Assembly (NCBI GenBank): GCA_934045075.1
Contig: OW203721.1
Span: 16,214,678-16,278,677 of the forward strand
Direction: 5' to 3'
DNA from: Yponomeuta sedellus
Taxonomy: Eukaryota; Arthropoda; Insecta; Lepidoptera; Yponomeutidae
DNA length: 64,000 bases
Positions within the stretch are counted from its first letter, which is position 1, and each line of letters opens with the position of its first letter. The position numbers and the translations under genes are program-made. Of the stretch, positions 20,942-58,400 are shown piece after piece. Under the pieces are notes generated by a model that was not told where the DNA came from, ran no database searches, and saw only the letters and a program-made list of their open reading frames with translations.

Positions 20942-21142
20942 TATAGGGAAGAGCGGGTGATCGTGCTCTTCCACTATAAAGGGAAATTTCCCGCCAGGCA
21001 GATCGTATGCCTGGGGACGGCCGGTCCAACTACTGTTAGTCGGACGTTATATTTATGCTATGTCATAGAAACACTTTGATTGCGCGATGCAGGAATATTG
21101 CAGTTTGTAGTGCGCGCGCAGAGTTGACATATGCTCGCCACA
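20942..21142 (-). repeat. LTR of the TRIM-like element, 5' LTR
   Basis: 201 bp, 200 of 201 identical to the other LTR. GGGAAATTTCCC lies at 20981-20992. It ends 120 bp before the first coding ATG of the channel gene. Confidence 0.85.
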
Positions 21143-21261
21143 GCCTTAAAGAAAATGCTGACACAAGTTAGGATTTTGCTAAGAGGATTCAAATTTTCTA
21201 GCAGCTTCGTCATATTCACTGCGGTTTGAAGTGTAAGCGTAGTAAGAAATACCTACCGAAA

Positions 21262-45423
<24,162 letters not shown>

Positions 45424-46967
45424 GATCAAATCAGATAATAGAAAACACATTTGCCAGACTGGTTATGGATATTCATTTCTTTACGGTTTGTGGTAGACGT
45501 CTTATCAACGACAGATCACTGCCGAAAAACCACAAAACTGTAATATAAATATAATTATCTTTTGTAAGTAGTGTTGCTTGTCGCTTCTGATTCTCTACAT
45601 TTTTTCTATTCGGCTGCTCTAGACATGATGTGAGTTTATTTTATTAATTTAAATATAAGCCACGGTTTTACATTGAAATAATGAAAAAAAAAACCTGAGG
45701 TATTCGAAACGTCGGAAATATAAACGCACGAATTGGTATTGATTTCTTAGTGAGGAGATGTGCGGGATGCCAATCTTTAATTACAGCCATAGTTTCCTTA
45801 TGAATTTGCTTTAGAATTTGAAATATCTTGTAGAAGTTAAAAATATGACTTTCGTACTCTACATACCTATTTGTACATTATCTATGAGTACAAAAGTCGG
45901 AGGAAGTCTGGGTAACACCCTCTAAGTAAAGGGGCAACTTTTTGGCAACTATTGTAGGTACTTATTTGTTAATATGGAGACAACAAAAAAATTTTCTTTA
46001 TCTTAGTCTTGACAACATGAATAAATGTTGACTTTTTAAGAATATTTTCTAGAATATGTTTAGTCTTCCACTTACCTACGTACACATGTCGAACGACAAA
46101 CTCATAAATATTTAACGTAATATAGATAACATTTCCTACCTTACGGTATTCGGTAACCGACATGGATTCACAGTTTCAAACCAAAGGTTGGAATGCGCGC
46201 ATATTTGCAAATATATTATACCTTAACTATTGTAGTCATTATTAATACTGTTTATTAAAGAAAATAACAACCCCAAAATATTGATAACGACTTAAAATCA
46301 CGCTGTGGGCTCCTGCGGTATGCATGTGGTATATATTTCCCATGTGATCGGCAAACTCTCTCAAATTTCTGTCAGCATAGGTTTTCCTCATTCATCGCCA
46401 GCGAGTCGACGTTCGTCTCACTCTGCGTTTATCAGTAAGTGGTCTTCACTTGAGTACCTTTTTATCCCAATGGTTGTTTGGCATACTTACCAACCCATTG
46501 AAATGTGATGTGGACCGATAGAAAATCACAAAAATCCTTACACACTCTACTATGTTTATCCGCATTGCGGATTATCACCTCATGATAGGCCACCCCTATC
46601 ACCGCTATCGGTAATTGTTACATATCATAGTCATGCGCCTGATAGGTACATGACGTTCTCTAGAGTTGAGTAAAGTATCGCGAGCTTATTGGGGATACCC
46701 TTCATGACCACACAATAAAGTTCTTTAGCAGATACTTAGTTGAAGCAAGTAATTAGATGTTCAAGGATCCATACTTTTTATTATGTCTTATTAATAGGCG
46801 ATACGGTGTAATCTTTAATCAATCAGCAATGACCTTTTTGATGTAAAATGAACGCACTAACACGTCTGTAATTAAAGCAACTAATAGCTGTAAAAAAGAT
46901 TTTTATCAAATGAGATAATCGTCTTAAGGCTCGTTTCACATTTGTAAAAAAAAACAAGTGCTTTAGA

Positions 46968-47130
46968 ACGTAAATGCACCGCACGATGTTTTTCCTTCAC
47001 TGTAGTTTTGCTATGCTCGTAACTTAAAAGAACTCGGTCATTAGTAGGTACATGCTGAGACTTAAACCCACGACCTCTCGCGTATGAGACCGGCGATTTA
47101 CCGCTGCGCTACCACGCTGTACCAAACATT
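46968..47130 (-). mobile_element. tRNA-like SINE (family B)
   Basis: On the minus strand GTGGTAGCGCAGCGGTAAAT and GAGAGGTCGTGGGTTTAAG resemble tRNA A and B boxes. The + strand side has GCACGATGTTTTTCCTTCAC. The tRNA fold is degraded. Confidence 0.55.
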
Positions 47131-47228
47131 CTGTAATTCATTTGTATATACATTTTTTGTACAATTTTGTGTCACTGAAGAAATAAATACTTTTCACTTT
47201 AATATCAGGTTTAATTTGCCGAAATATA

Positions 47229-47474
47229 ATATATCGACGCCTTACTGCTAAAACCGACTATCTGCATGAAATGTTATGCACACAATAACAAGTTTTAGTA
47301 TAGTTAACGACATCCGAACCTTAAACTCGAGTTTTCTCGAAACACAGATAGTCGGTTTTAGCAGTAAGGCAACAAGTTTTAGTATAGTTAACGACATCCG
47401 AACCTTAAACTCGAGTTTTCTCGAAACAACATTTCATGCAGATAGTCGGTTTTAGCAGTAAGGCGTCGATATAT
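47229..47474. mobile_element. 246-bp MITE with perfect 47-bp inverted ends
   Basis: 47229-47275 and 47428-47474 are exact reverse complements (ATATATCGACGCCTTACTGC onward). The inside holds a 58-bp segment twice (47287-47344 and 47371-47428), separated by part of the right terminal repeat. Non-coding. Confidence 0.82.
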
Positions 47475-47507
47475 AAAATATAGTTTTTCTTTTCTTTGAA
47501 GATCTTA

Positions 47508-47548
47508 AATTTCTTGATAATATCAGTTGCAATAATTAAGGGCCTGTT
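47508..47548. repeat. 41-bp direct repeat, copy 1
   Basis: AATTTCTTGATAATATCAGT continuing to GGGCCTGTT; identical to 49164-49204. Confidence 0.85.
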
Positions 47549-49163
47549 CAAAGATCAGAGAACCTAAGTTCAAAGTAATATTTTTTTGCATAATTATCCC
47601 GGTTTATTTATTGTTATGATTAGCAATACTGATAGGTACTCTATATCCATCCAAAGCTTTAATGATACGTGTTCTACTTTACAATATAGAATATTCTTAT
47701 ATCACTTAACTGACATTAAATAATACCAGGGCCTTAACGTGTTCAGCCCTAAATCCAAAATACTCAATGCGTAAAAAAATTTGGTTAGAGTAGGTTAATT
47801 ACAACAACTGTAGTTCCTGAACACATTTTGTAAACACTACACATTATCGACTGATATCGGGATAAACTTAGTTAACTTAATTATTTTTTTTTTCATTTTA
47901 TTTTTAAGTTTTCACAATCATTCTGCGACTTAGGCAGAAAAAAATTGTTCAATGTTTGATTAAAAAAATCGGCTTTTCAGTTTTGGAGAACCGCTGTTTT
48001 TTATATATGTACCTTCATTATTCTTTGTAGAATGAGGGCAACAACATCGGTAGAGTGGCTGAATCACGAAATAAATGTTTTTTTTGTAAGCCTAGATAAA
48101 TAGACAAATAAATCTCGAAATTTTAACTCATAAACAAACTGTTGTTGTCAAAAACAAACTCTAATTGATGAAGTGCCTCATGAATTGCGCATTTAGGAAA
48201 CAACCGTGTTTATCTATATCCGCAAGCGCTGAGGTGTTGTCAGATACACGCCGGCGAAAGTCATCTAAATTCGGAAAAACAGGTGCCCAAATATCACCTC
48301 AGTTGTAGCAGTTGTAGTAGTTCAAATGGCCTGAATTTTCGGTGTAGTGGCAAAAAATCGCCTTAATATAATGGTATAAAGGTGCTTTCAATTTTGTACG
48401 CAAATATTTAAAAAATCTCTTAACTGAATAATTCTTTATAGTACAGTTGTTTGTACACTCTTTTCGACGCAAAGTTACAGGCCAATTGCTGCTTTTTATA
48501 TTCATCAAACCTTTACAGCGCTAGAACAAATAAAAAATTAATAAATTGATAAATAGGTTACACAGAAAATACGTGTGATTTGTTACGATTTCCCAAGTAG
48601 CCGAAAAGTCGTTAGAACAATTTAAAAACTTTATTTGGTGACAGGTTGCGTATTCCATTTCATGTTCCGACGTAGCCCATATGGCGATAAATAGTCTCAT
48701 CTGGCAACACCGAGCACAGAGCGAATAGAATAGAGGTATGACCGTGCGGCGACGGGGAAGTGGGGGTGTAATTAGAATTCGTACTGTGAATTCAAAATGT
48801 ATAAGCCCTTAAAAGCGATGGCGCCGAAATATAGTTTTCAGTAGAGACTTCCCTGTGATGACGGGTGCCTATCTGATTTGAGTGTAATCAGTAAACAGTA
48901 AATAGTTGATAAGTGGACTGTCATCAATATGTGTACCTTTTAAAATAATATATATTGGGGTTTGGGTAAAACGATTTAGTTATTTAATTACGGTAACAGA
49001 GGACGCAGGTGAAGGAAATATGTATTATACAATTACCGGCATTTTCTGGTGTTTTATTAGTTTTTCTTAAATAATTAATTAGCTTTCCAACTTTTTCTGA
49101 AATACGTATAAAAAATAAACACTATTGTTTACACCTAAATTTCTCATTACGAGTATTTGATAT

Positions 49164-49204
49164 AATTTCTTGATAATATCAGTTGCAATAATTAAGGGCC
49201 TGTT
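49164..49204. repeat. 41-bp direct repeat, copy 2
   Basis: Identical to 47508-47548; 115 bp before the exchanger start codon. Confidence 0.85.
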
Positions 49205-49318
49205 TTAACCCTACTATGGTTCCTACTTTTCAACACCCGTTGCGTTTTTCGAAATAATCTACGTAGGACTATTTAATAATATTGTTAATTTGAACAATTC
49301 TGCGGGACAGAAACAGTG

Positions 49319-49409
49319 ATGGAAGTGAACAAAATGTTACAAAATGCTTGTTGTCTTGTGCTTCTGTTCACACTTGGCGTTGCAGCCTCAGGATCACATC
49401 GGCAATTCA
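49319..49409 (+). CDS. exchanger exon 1: signal peptide
   Basis: ATG at 49319, donor GTGAGT, phase 1. LQNACCLVLLFTLGVAASG is a typical signal peptide with a cleavage region near AASG. Confidence 0.78.
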
Positions 49410-52400
49410 GTGAGTATGAATTATTTTCTCAATGTTTATGAACTATTGTTAAAATTTCGTGAAGTGATGAATACTCGTATATTGAATGTATTTTATGTGT
49501 AGTCGTAGTCGGTACAGTCGACAGCAAGTCCAACCTTACAATGTTGTTGCAAAGTCGCTCGTGTTGTAACGGAGTAGAAACCATTCGAGTAACGATTGAT
49601 GTGCTATCGACTGTACTTAAGACAATATAGGTGGTATTACGATCAACAAGTAACTGGACCAAGCTTTGACTTCGCATGTTATATTTCGAGTCTCATTTGC
49701 GCGGGATGCGGATGTTACTTAAAATTCTTCAGACTATAGTTGATAATAATAAAAATACTTGCGTTTATTTTCATATTTGTCCGGCTCCTTCACAATCTCG
49801 CCTCGAATTATCGTCATATTTTTTTTATAATAATTAGTTATCTGCCGAGCATATAGACTTTCACTTACCTATAAGTAAATAGCGGCAAGAAAATATTTCC
49901 CAACTGCTATGCGAGTTACAACACGCATGTTATGTAGTAATTTCTCTTACAAATCTAAGCATTATACCAAAGTTGATAACTGCATGTAAATTATTCTCAA
50001 TTGCTATGCGCGTTATACCACCGATGTTGAATAGATATTTCACTTAAACATGTAACCATTGCCAAAGAGGGTACATAACTGCAAGTAAATATTTCCCTAT
50101 TGCTACGCGGTTAAAGGGCTGGTTAAATGCATCTGCACCCCTTAGCCACTTGTAACAACTGAGATTGTTTCCTTTGATCGATACATTTACAAAGTTGGTA
50201 ATATCTATGGTAATACGTAAAATGGATATTATTTTTGTTTGTTACTGAAATCATACCATTGAAAAATTTATATAAAACAGCGAACCACGTATGTTGATCC
50301 CACAATTTTATACAAATTATTGAAAAAAATATGTATTTAAGATAACATCAAGTTATTTTAAATATTTTTCGTTAAACAATAACGTTTCTCGTTATTAAAT
50401 ATATTCTATTAATAATGCACTAACCCGTGCTAAGGACAATTTTAAAACCTATTTAGAGGCTAAAAATTCCACCCATGCCGGGGTTCAAACCCGTGACCTC
50501 TGGCTATCCGTGCCAGCGCTCTTCCAACTGAGCTAATGGGCGACTCACTGGCATCAGTGAAATTTCGAACCTCTTTACAATATTCTCTGTATTATTGATA
50601 ATGTACCAGAAAATAATGTGGTCTAGCGATTTGAAATGGGTTGCAGTTGGCTTTTAACTCGTACTATCCGGATGCAGGAGTGACTTAGCGCCACCATTGA
50701 AAAAAATTATACTTTTGCAAAAAGTCAACATCATAAAATCGCAATAAAGCAAAATGAATTCGCACTGCGTCGGATACTTCCGTTTCCCTATGGTAGAAAA
50801 TTAGCTTTGTATCGTACGACGACATCGCATGATGTCGAATAATTCCATTTCAATCGGATTGTGCCATTTTTGTAGGTACAATTTTATGGTTTTAATAATC
50901 TAATACGTCTTTACAGGGGCGTGTCTAAGTTGTATAGCAAGATGTAAGCATACTAGAAACCAAAAATTTTAATAAAGACATTTTTATTGTTAAGAGTTGG
51001 TGTGTTAGTGAATTAAAAAAAGGAGGTTTTTTAATTTAATGGAATCTTTTTTTATCTTTTTTTTGTCAATGAGAAACAAAACAAAAATATTGTTTTAAAT
51101 GTGAAAAAACAGCTTAAACTTCCTAAAATGTTTGGATCCAAGTAGGTTTTCCGAAAAGAGAATAAACCGAAAATATGTAACGTGTACTTTAATTATTACA
51201 AAAGGAATATTGCCAAAACTGGCAGAACTCTTTCTTGGCCTATGGTACAGTAATTTTACACAGTACAGTAATTTTACAACACTGAAAAGCGACAATTATA
51301 ATTATTTTGAAATAAAACAGCGCGATCAATGGAGTAAAATGACTATTTTTAGAACATACAGCTTACAACGTAGTATCAACATCCTAGGACTTTAATACAT
51401 TTCCGCTGAAAATGGCCGTTTTTGGCGGAAATCTATTAAATACCTAGGTTCTAGACTTCGAGGTTTTAGTTCGAGGTTTAGTTCGAGGTTCTAAAAAACG
51501 TATTATAAAACAATTTTATTCCATTGGTGGCGTTTAACGTTACCTACTGGCACTTGGTTCAAGGTTCTAAATTAACTATTGCTTTTATTAAGTAGATGAT
51601 TGTTGACTTTTTACACAAACGTATACTAAAACATATGATATTATTATCTTTTTTATGGGCGGCTGCGGAATGACTTCCGTGCCGGCTAGCTCTTAACTAG
51701 ACTACGAAGCGCCAAGTTGTGATAGTCTTGATGCGGCTGTTAGCTTTAACCGCATTCGTAAGCAAACCTCGTATCTCTACTCCACAGATGGCTCGGACGC
51801 CATGTACAGGCCGGTACTCCGGAACGGGAAGACGGTCTACATGACAGACGAGCTGGCAAATAAGTTACTGGAGGAGAGAGAGACGTGGCACTGGACGCCC
51901 TATTTGAAAACGAGGACTCGGCAAGAAGGTGCAATCGTTTCCGAAGTTGAGTGCTCGAACGAAGATTCATTGAGCAGTTTTCCAGATGGATTATTTACAG
52001 GTACTTTTTTTTAGATCTTTTTGGGTTTTATACCTCAAGGGTGACAAGAGGATTCTCCAAGACGCTGCCAAACTGTCTTGGAACGTAGTAATGTGTACCA
52101 AGTTGAAATTTTCATTATACCTGTGTATAAGTCTTAAGGGGTTCCAAGCTGTAACGCTAGCCACCTATGGAAAAAATCATATCTTTCTTTCCAGATTGCA
52201 AAAAGTTTAAAGATATGCTCTTGTAATCTCTATTAGGTAAATGTCGATTTTTAAGGACTCATGGCCGTGAACCTAAAGTAAAAAAACCTAGGAATATATA
52301 GCCCAGCTAGCCCAGCGAAATTGTCACTGACATTTAAAAACATACTGATATCACGATCTAATCTCAAAAACTGCAGATTGAGATAGTAAGTTCTTTCACG

Positions 52401-55400
52401 CGACGGTCAACTAGGGCTATTAATAAAAACCACATCTACAGCCGTCCTTCGTATTAATGCTATCTTGTGTCATGGGTTATACAATACTAACGACATCACT
52501 ATTTATGATGGAAATAATTATAATAGCCACTTTTTGGAAAATCGGTCTGCAAATTCCAACTATGCAATGCTGCTCATGGAGTCCAAAAAAGTTGTAGAAA
52601 AGAAGAAACGTGGGTTTCCGGATTGCGTTAGTAAATTAGACCTTGCCTAATTCAGTAATATTCTTTCTTCCAGATGAACAGTTGCGGCAGGGTGGCGTAA
52701 TTCTATACATATTGTTTGCATTGTGCTCGTTTACATTAGTCGCATTTGTGTGCAATGATTACTTTCTCCCTTCCGTTGAGATCATATGCGAGAAACTGAA
52801 AATTCCACAAGTATGTAAGCGTGATTTTGCTATGCAAATTTGTAAATAGTTATTTAGCAATTTATTTTATATTTAACTCTGCTTCAACTGCAAGTGAATG
52901 CGTTTAAAATACAATACACTTTTTCGATAAGAATAGCACCTACATAAGTTTCAGTTAACATAAACGATTTGCAACTCGGTTTGCAGAATGTGGCGGCGGC
53001 TACTTTCATGGCAGTGGCAACGTCGTGTCCAGAGTTTTTCGTTAACATGGTCTCCACGTTCATCACAGACTCTGACATGGGCATCGGGACGATTGTGGGT
53101 TCCGCCATATTCAATGTACTTGGCGTAGCGGCCATTGGAGGCATCGCTGCTACTAGGGTGAGGTTCTGCCTTGCAATACGGGATTCATTTATTACTCATC
53201 ATTACCTTATTTCAATAGTGAAAACGCTATAGGTATGCGTTGGGATAGATATGTAATTAGTTTTAAACGATGTCGAAAAATTTAAATGTGTACTCAGAAT
53301 GTGTATTAAAAAAAATAATTTCTTTGTCTGTCCACATAAACAAATATAAAGATAGAAAATTAAGTTATAACTGACTAAATATAACATAATTCCTGGTTTC
53401 ATCGATTTCCCTTTAAGATTTTGTTGAATTTTACATCCATACAAAGCAGGGCAAATACTCCTGAACAGCCGTCTCTGTGTGTACTTATTAGTATTGTACG
53501 TCATCACCATTCCGTCATCACCAAAAGTAATCGCTTCTCAATTTTCAGCCGATTCCAATTGAGCAACGTCCAGTGACGAGAGACGTTATTATCTACATGT
53601 TAAACGTCACTGTTCTAGTTATTATAGTATGGGATGGACAGATAGCTTGGTACGAGCCGCTGGTGCTGGCCATACTCTACGTTCTATACTTCGTAATTAT
53701 GTTCAACAGCAGGAGAGTGTTCCTCTGTTATGATTATTTGGCTGGACTCATCTGCAAGAAAAGTCACTCATTGGACTGTAGGTAACTGAGCTAATAGTTC
53801 TTCTTATGCTTAGTTGCGATTTAGAAGTGTTTTATATTGGTTATATGATTGTAGTGTGGCATGATACCTCTGACGGAAATGTCATCGGAAGCAGACACAA
53901 TGCTGGGTTCCAGGATGAAGATGGCATACAATCTTTGCCGACAAAACCAGTTATATTAGTTAAGGGATTGGAGCCAGCGAAGAAAGATATTGTGGAGGAG
54001 AGAGGTGCGTATATGAATGTATTTTAACCTGTAAAGTTAAATTGGTAACGATCAGAAAAAGAATCTTTTGTTAATTTTCAAAGTGAAAACCCACCGGGTT
54101 AAAGTTATCAGATTGTGAAAAAGTTTTATTTTTCGCCAAGTACGATTGAAAGTGAAGAAAGGAAAAATAAAGCTCTGTAGTTTTATATTCAATTTGCCAA
54201 AATGCGGTGGGCACGCGTGCTAATTAAGCCTATACTTTCTCTCAGAGAGAAGGTCTGTGCCCTACAGTGGGACGTTTATAAGCTGCATAAAAAATGTCAT
54301 ATTGAGTTTATCAATATTAAACTACACATTTCTTAATTTCCCGTACGAGCATATAAGCTTATAAAAATACTATTGCGATTTTAAACTAGTGATTCTGTTT
54401 CAAGAGTAAGGCTTCAGTAAATAGAGCCTGTACTCTATAGCTGTTATCCTTGTCCAAAGAGTCGGAGGATGGCACACCAGAGGACTCTCTCTGGCGTTAT
54501 CCATCCGAGAGGTCCGGATTCCTTCAGGCGTGGTTCCTGTTGTCGTGGCCAATCAAGTTCGTCCTCAGCATCACCATTCCGAACCCTGAGAAGCACAAGC
54601 ATCTCTTCATGGTCTCTTTCATGATGTGCATCGTGTGGATCGGTATCAACTCGTACCTGGTATCTTGGACGATAACGGTGATTGGTGAGTTTCATAAGAG
54701 TTTTACAGCGGACATCCGTCTATCTCGCACATTTTAATTTATAGTAATTGTAAAATTATAAGGTGACTTTGGAATTTGTCTCAGGAACCGTGGCTTTGAC
54801 TACCGCTCTGGGGCATTTTTGATGCAGAGGATATCCCTCTCTGTGCAGCGCGGTTATGCTGCCAGTGTCATAGGTACCTTTAGGTCGGATGTCTCGGGGC
54901 GGTTTATTTCATTGATTAGATTAGATTAAAAAACCTATTTAGAGGCTAAAAATTACACCCATGCCGGGATACGAACCCGCGACATCTGGCTATCCGTGCC
55001 AGCGCTCTATCCAACTGAGCTAATGGGCGACTCACCGGCATCAGTGAAATTTCTAACCTCTTTACACTATTCTCTGTATTACGTACAGGCAGCGACATCT
55101 GGCTGAAGTAGATTGCATCATTTACAGCCTCGACTACCTACTTTTCAGTTAGGTTTTTACATCGGAATGATATCGCTGTACCCACATGATTATACTATTT
55201 TTATTTTTAATGCACTAACCCGTGCTAAGGACAATTTTAAAAAACCTATTTAGAGTCCTTAGCACGGGTTAGTGCATTAAAAATAAAAATAGTATAGATT
55301 AGATTAGAACTCTTTATTGAACACTTTTTTGACATTTTTATATAAATGTTGTATTATTTTTTTCTGACTTTGTGGACGAAATTTTTGTAAATGTTTTTTT

Positions 55401-58400
55401 TGTATACTATAAATGAAATAAATTCTTTGGAAAAATGTACTAGTCTGAGTAGAAGATTGAAATTGAAGCCAGTGGCATTTAAGGCTCAGTGTCCTTTCGC
55501 TGTACCTATAATAGTGACGTAGTTATAAGTTGAGTTGGAAATTGGTGACAAAAAAACGTCTCCCGCTTTTTTTTATATACTTAGATATCTACTCCGGTTT
55601 CTATTCATCCTGTTTCACGGAGCGCTTTTGTTATCCCCTGGGACATAATTTCTGATGAAGATAATTGGTCACTAAAGTTATAAATTTCATCCGCTATGTC
55701 TCTCTATTTGATACTAAGTATTATGTAAATAAAACCATTTAGATGATGTCCGTATTTTTAAAGAGGCTCTTTAGACGAGTTTTGTTAAAAGTATTTTTCT
55801 GTTACTTAGTATATATAGGTATATTCCGCCAACTGCAAGGCAGCCCTGCAGTGGGACGTTTATAGGCATCTTAGAATGTACGATCGAGACGGATGCCAGA
55901 CGTACCTATAAGCAGCCTTACAGTAATTGATATTTCTAAAAGATTTTGGTCGGTGCCGGCAAACATCTGACCCCAGTTTTTCCAAATTCTATGGACAAAA
56001 TAACCCTCCTTCTGGACTTGCTCTCGAAACGTTTCCTTATGGTAACAGTGATTCAGATAACTACTCTCAAAGTCTCAAGTCTCACCCCGTATCTTGTGCC
56101 CTTAATATTGACAATTTGTCCTCAATTGGTCCAATTAGCCCTTGACAATTTCGTTCTTTCGCAGGCCACACTTTCTACATCCCTGAATCAATAATGGGCA
56201 TGACGTTTATGGCATTCGGTGGCTGTCTGCCGGAGGCCTGCGCCATCTTCATCATGTCGCGTAGAGGTTAGTTAGTTGAAATTTGAAGCTTTCACAAAAT
56301 TTAAATAACCATAAAAATTGAACGACAGCGGGAATTTCCATACAATTCACAAACGACATGCCGGTTTGCCATAAAATTTTATCAATATGTTTGGAAAACA
56401 CAAATCTAGTTTTCTCGTGCTTAGAATGGCAAATAGACAAATAAAAAGATATTTGAGCCCTGTGTTCAAAAGTTTAGCTGTAAACGCTTTACAGGCTCTA
56501 ATTTCATAAACCTCATTGGTGTCCTTTTAATATAATACTAATTTATTTTGCTAACCGGTACGCCATTTGTAAATTAAAACCAAATTATTTTTGTGTGGGA
56601 ATCGCCTCGTGTGATGACCTCTTAAGTCGTGTATGTCGCACGGTAATGTTGCGACATTTTTTTTATGATTGCGAAGTCTACTGCACATCAACCTTTACAA
56701 TGTAAAGATCAACCTTTACTATGTAAAGGTTTGCACTCTACTCAGTTACGTTACTGGCGACTTTCCAACTCAATTGTAAAGGCTAATGTGTTGTAGACTG
56801 TACGAGTACATAAGCTAGCTGGCCAATGGTTTCGCTCGAACGTTTTGATAATGTGTGCTATACGAATTCAGACGGTAAATGGTAATTTATGCGAGAAAAG
56901 TAATCGAGTGCAAACTCAATTTGAGGTCTGAGACCTTGTAAATAATGATTTTTGTCTTTGTGTTCGGTATGGTTGTAACTTATAACATGAAAAAGCCCAA
57001 CCAATTGTATCGATCAGACCAGCGTGGGCAGTACGACGACGGTAGTTGCGCGTCCTAATTACTAAAAGTCGCAACTTTCCAGTACAATATTTGTACAATA
57101 TTTTATCGCCGCAAAACACGTGATTCGTGTGCTCTTACTAACTAGCTTGAAGACTTATATTGGCGCCAGACTCCGCAGATGAAAAATATTATTGAATAAC
57201 AGCGTTTCATATACCTACAATTCATAGTTTATTATATCAATTCAATGTAAATTGCGTGGCCGATTAGTAGAATTAGTCTTCCTAATTACTCAATGTATAC
57301 CTACATTCGAATTGTCATAGTAAGCATAAAGTCTATGAAAGAAATATTTTACCTGATTTTTATTCTCGGCACTTGTTTCCTATTTACAGTTTATTTATTC
57401 TTACTTGTCCAATTTAGTAAACAAGATTTTAACCTTAAAATTGAGATTAGATGCCTAAACTAGACATTTTCTCGCAAATTCATGAACTATCATGAACTAT
57501 GTTTATAAAATTGGCAGCGTGTTATCTAAAAGAGTGTTCCAGGTTACTTCATTTATGGAAATATGGCAGTTTTGGACTAAAAAGTCACAGTTTAAGTGTA
57601 GAATCTTGTTTACTAAATTGGACAAGTAAGTATAAATAGACTGTAGAAATGTACGTTTTGTAGTACTTTACATTTATTTTCACCAAAGTTCTTGATTCAC
57701 TTATAGCGTGCTCTCTGTCTCTCCCTTAATGAAATGAGATGGCAGATGGGCGCTATATCGAGCTCGCGCTTCGGGTGAGGCCGCCCCATAAATAAATAAA
57801 ATAGTAGTGTTGTGCTGTGTGCTTGTTGGCGTTGCGAAATAAGTATGCGAATAATTTATGTGTTGCTGCGAAATCTATTTGTTAAGTTGGTAATTTGTAG
57901 AACTCACATGCTTTATACTGCACCTGCAGCCCCTTCTATACATTCGAAAATGGGGCTTTTACTAATAATTGTCGAAATATGTATTCGTCAATATGAAGCA
58001 CTTTAAAGAATACCGGAAATCCGCATTCGCTTTACATCTCCTATTACTACTTCTTCTTTTTCTCCCACACGAACACTAACACACACACAAACACACCGTC
58101 TAATAAGTGGCTGAAACCCGTTCTCATTGCTCCATTAATAGCATGCATGCACTTGCATTAATACATTCATACTATTTTTTAATGAACTAACCCGTGCTAA
58201 GGACAATTTTAAAAATTTATTTAGAGGCTAAAAACTATTCTCTGTACGTAATACAGAGAATAGTGTAAAGAGGTTCGACATTTCACTGATGCCATTTTCT
58301 ACTGAAGGAGCGCTGGCACAGATAGCCAGAGGTCGCAGGTTCGAATCCCGGCATGGGTGAAATTTTTAGCCTCTAAATAGGTTTTTAAAATGCATACATT

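Larger units (their letters stand above)
20336..21142 (-). mobile_element. miniature LTR retrotransposon (TRIM-like), very young
   Basis: Two 201-bp direct repeats (20336-20536 and 20942-21142) differ by one substitution (G/C in AATATTGGAG). On the minus strand the LTR begins TGTGGCGAGC and ends CCCTATA. Directly after the first LTR stands a primer-binding-site-like TGGTGACCCC (20931-20940). Directly before the second stands a polypurine tract GAAGGGGAGTGA (20537-20548). GCCTT at 20332-20336 and 21143-21147 looks like the target duplication (4-5 bp; the exact edge is ambiguous). The 405-bp interior has no gag or pol, only a short minus ORF (20559-20801) with no known domain. Mobilisation would need an autonomous Pao/BEL- or Gypsy-type partner. 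Confidence 0.85.
45424..49318. other. spacer between channel and exchanger genes
   Basis: Presumed ppk 3' UTR and exchanger promoter. It contains a family B SINE (46968), a perfect-TIR MITE (47229), a 41-bp direct repeat pair and otherwise AT-rich sequence. No other gene seen. Confidence 0.5.
49410..51787 (+). other. exchanger intron 1
   Basis: Holds a SINE (50411-50598) and an inverted-repeat element (50688-51532). The rest is AT-rich with no exon pattern. Confidence 0.5.

Noticed and set aside
20695..20946. 83-codon cysteine-rich + strand ORF inside the TRIM-like element
   Set aside because: The element runs on the minus strand, the frame crosses its PBS and LTR edge, and no domain is visible.
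50411..50598. Candidate tRNA gene (B box GGTTTGAACCCCGG on the minus strand)
   Set aside because: The unit is repeated with the same flanks elsewhere in the window, and the cloverleaf is incomplete; it is a SINE.
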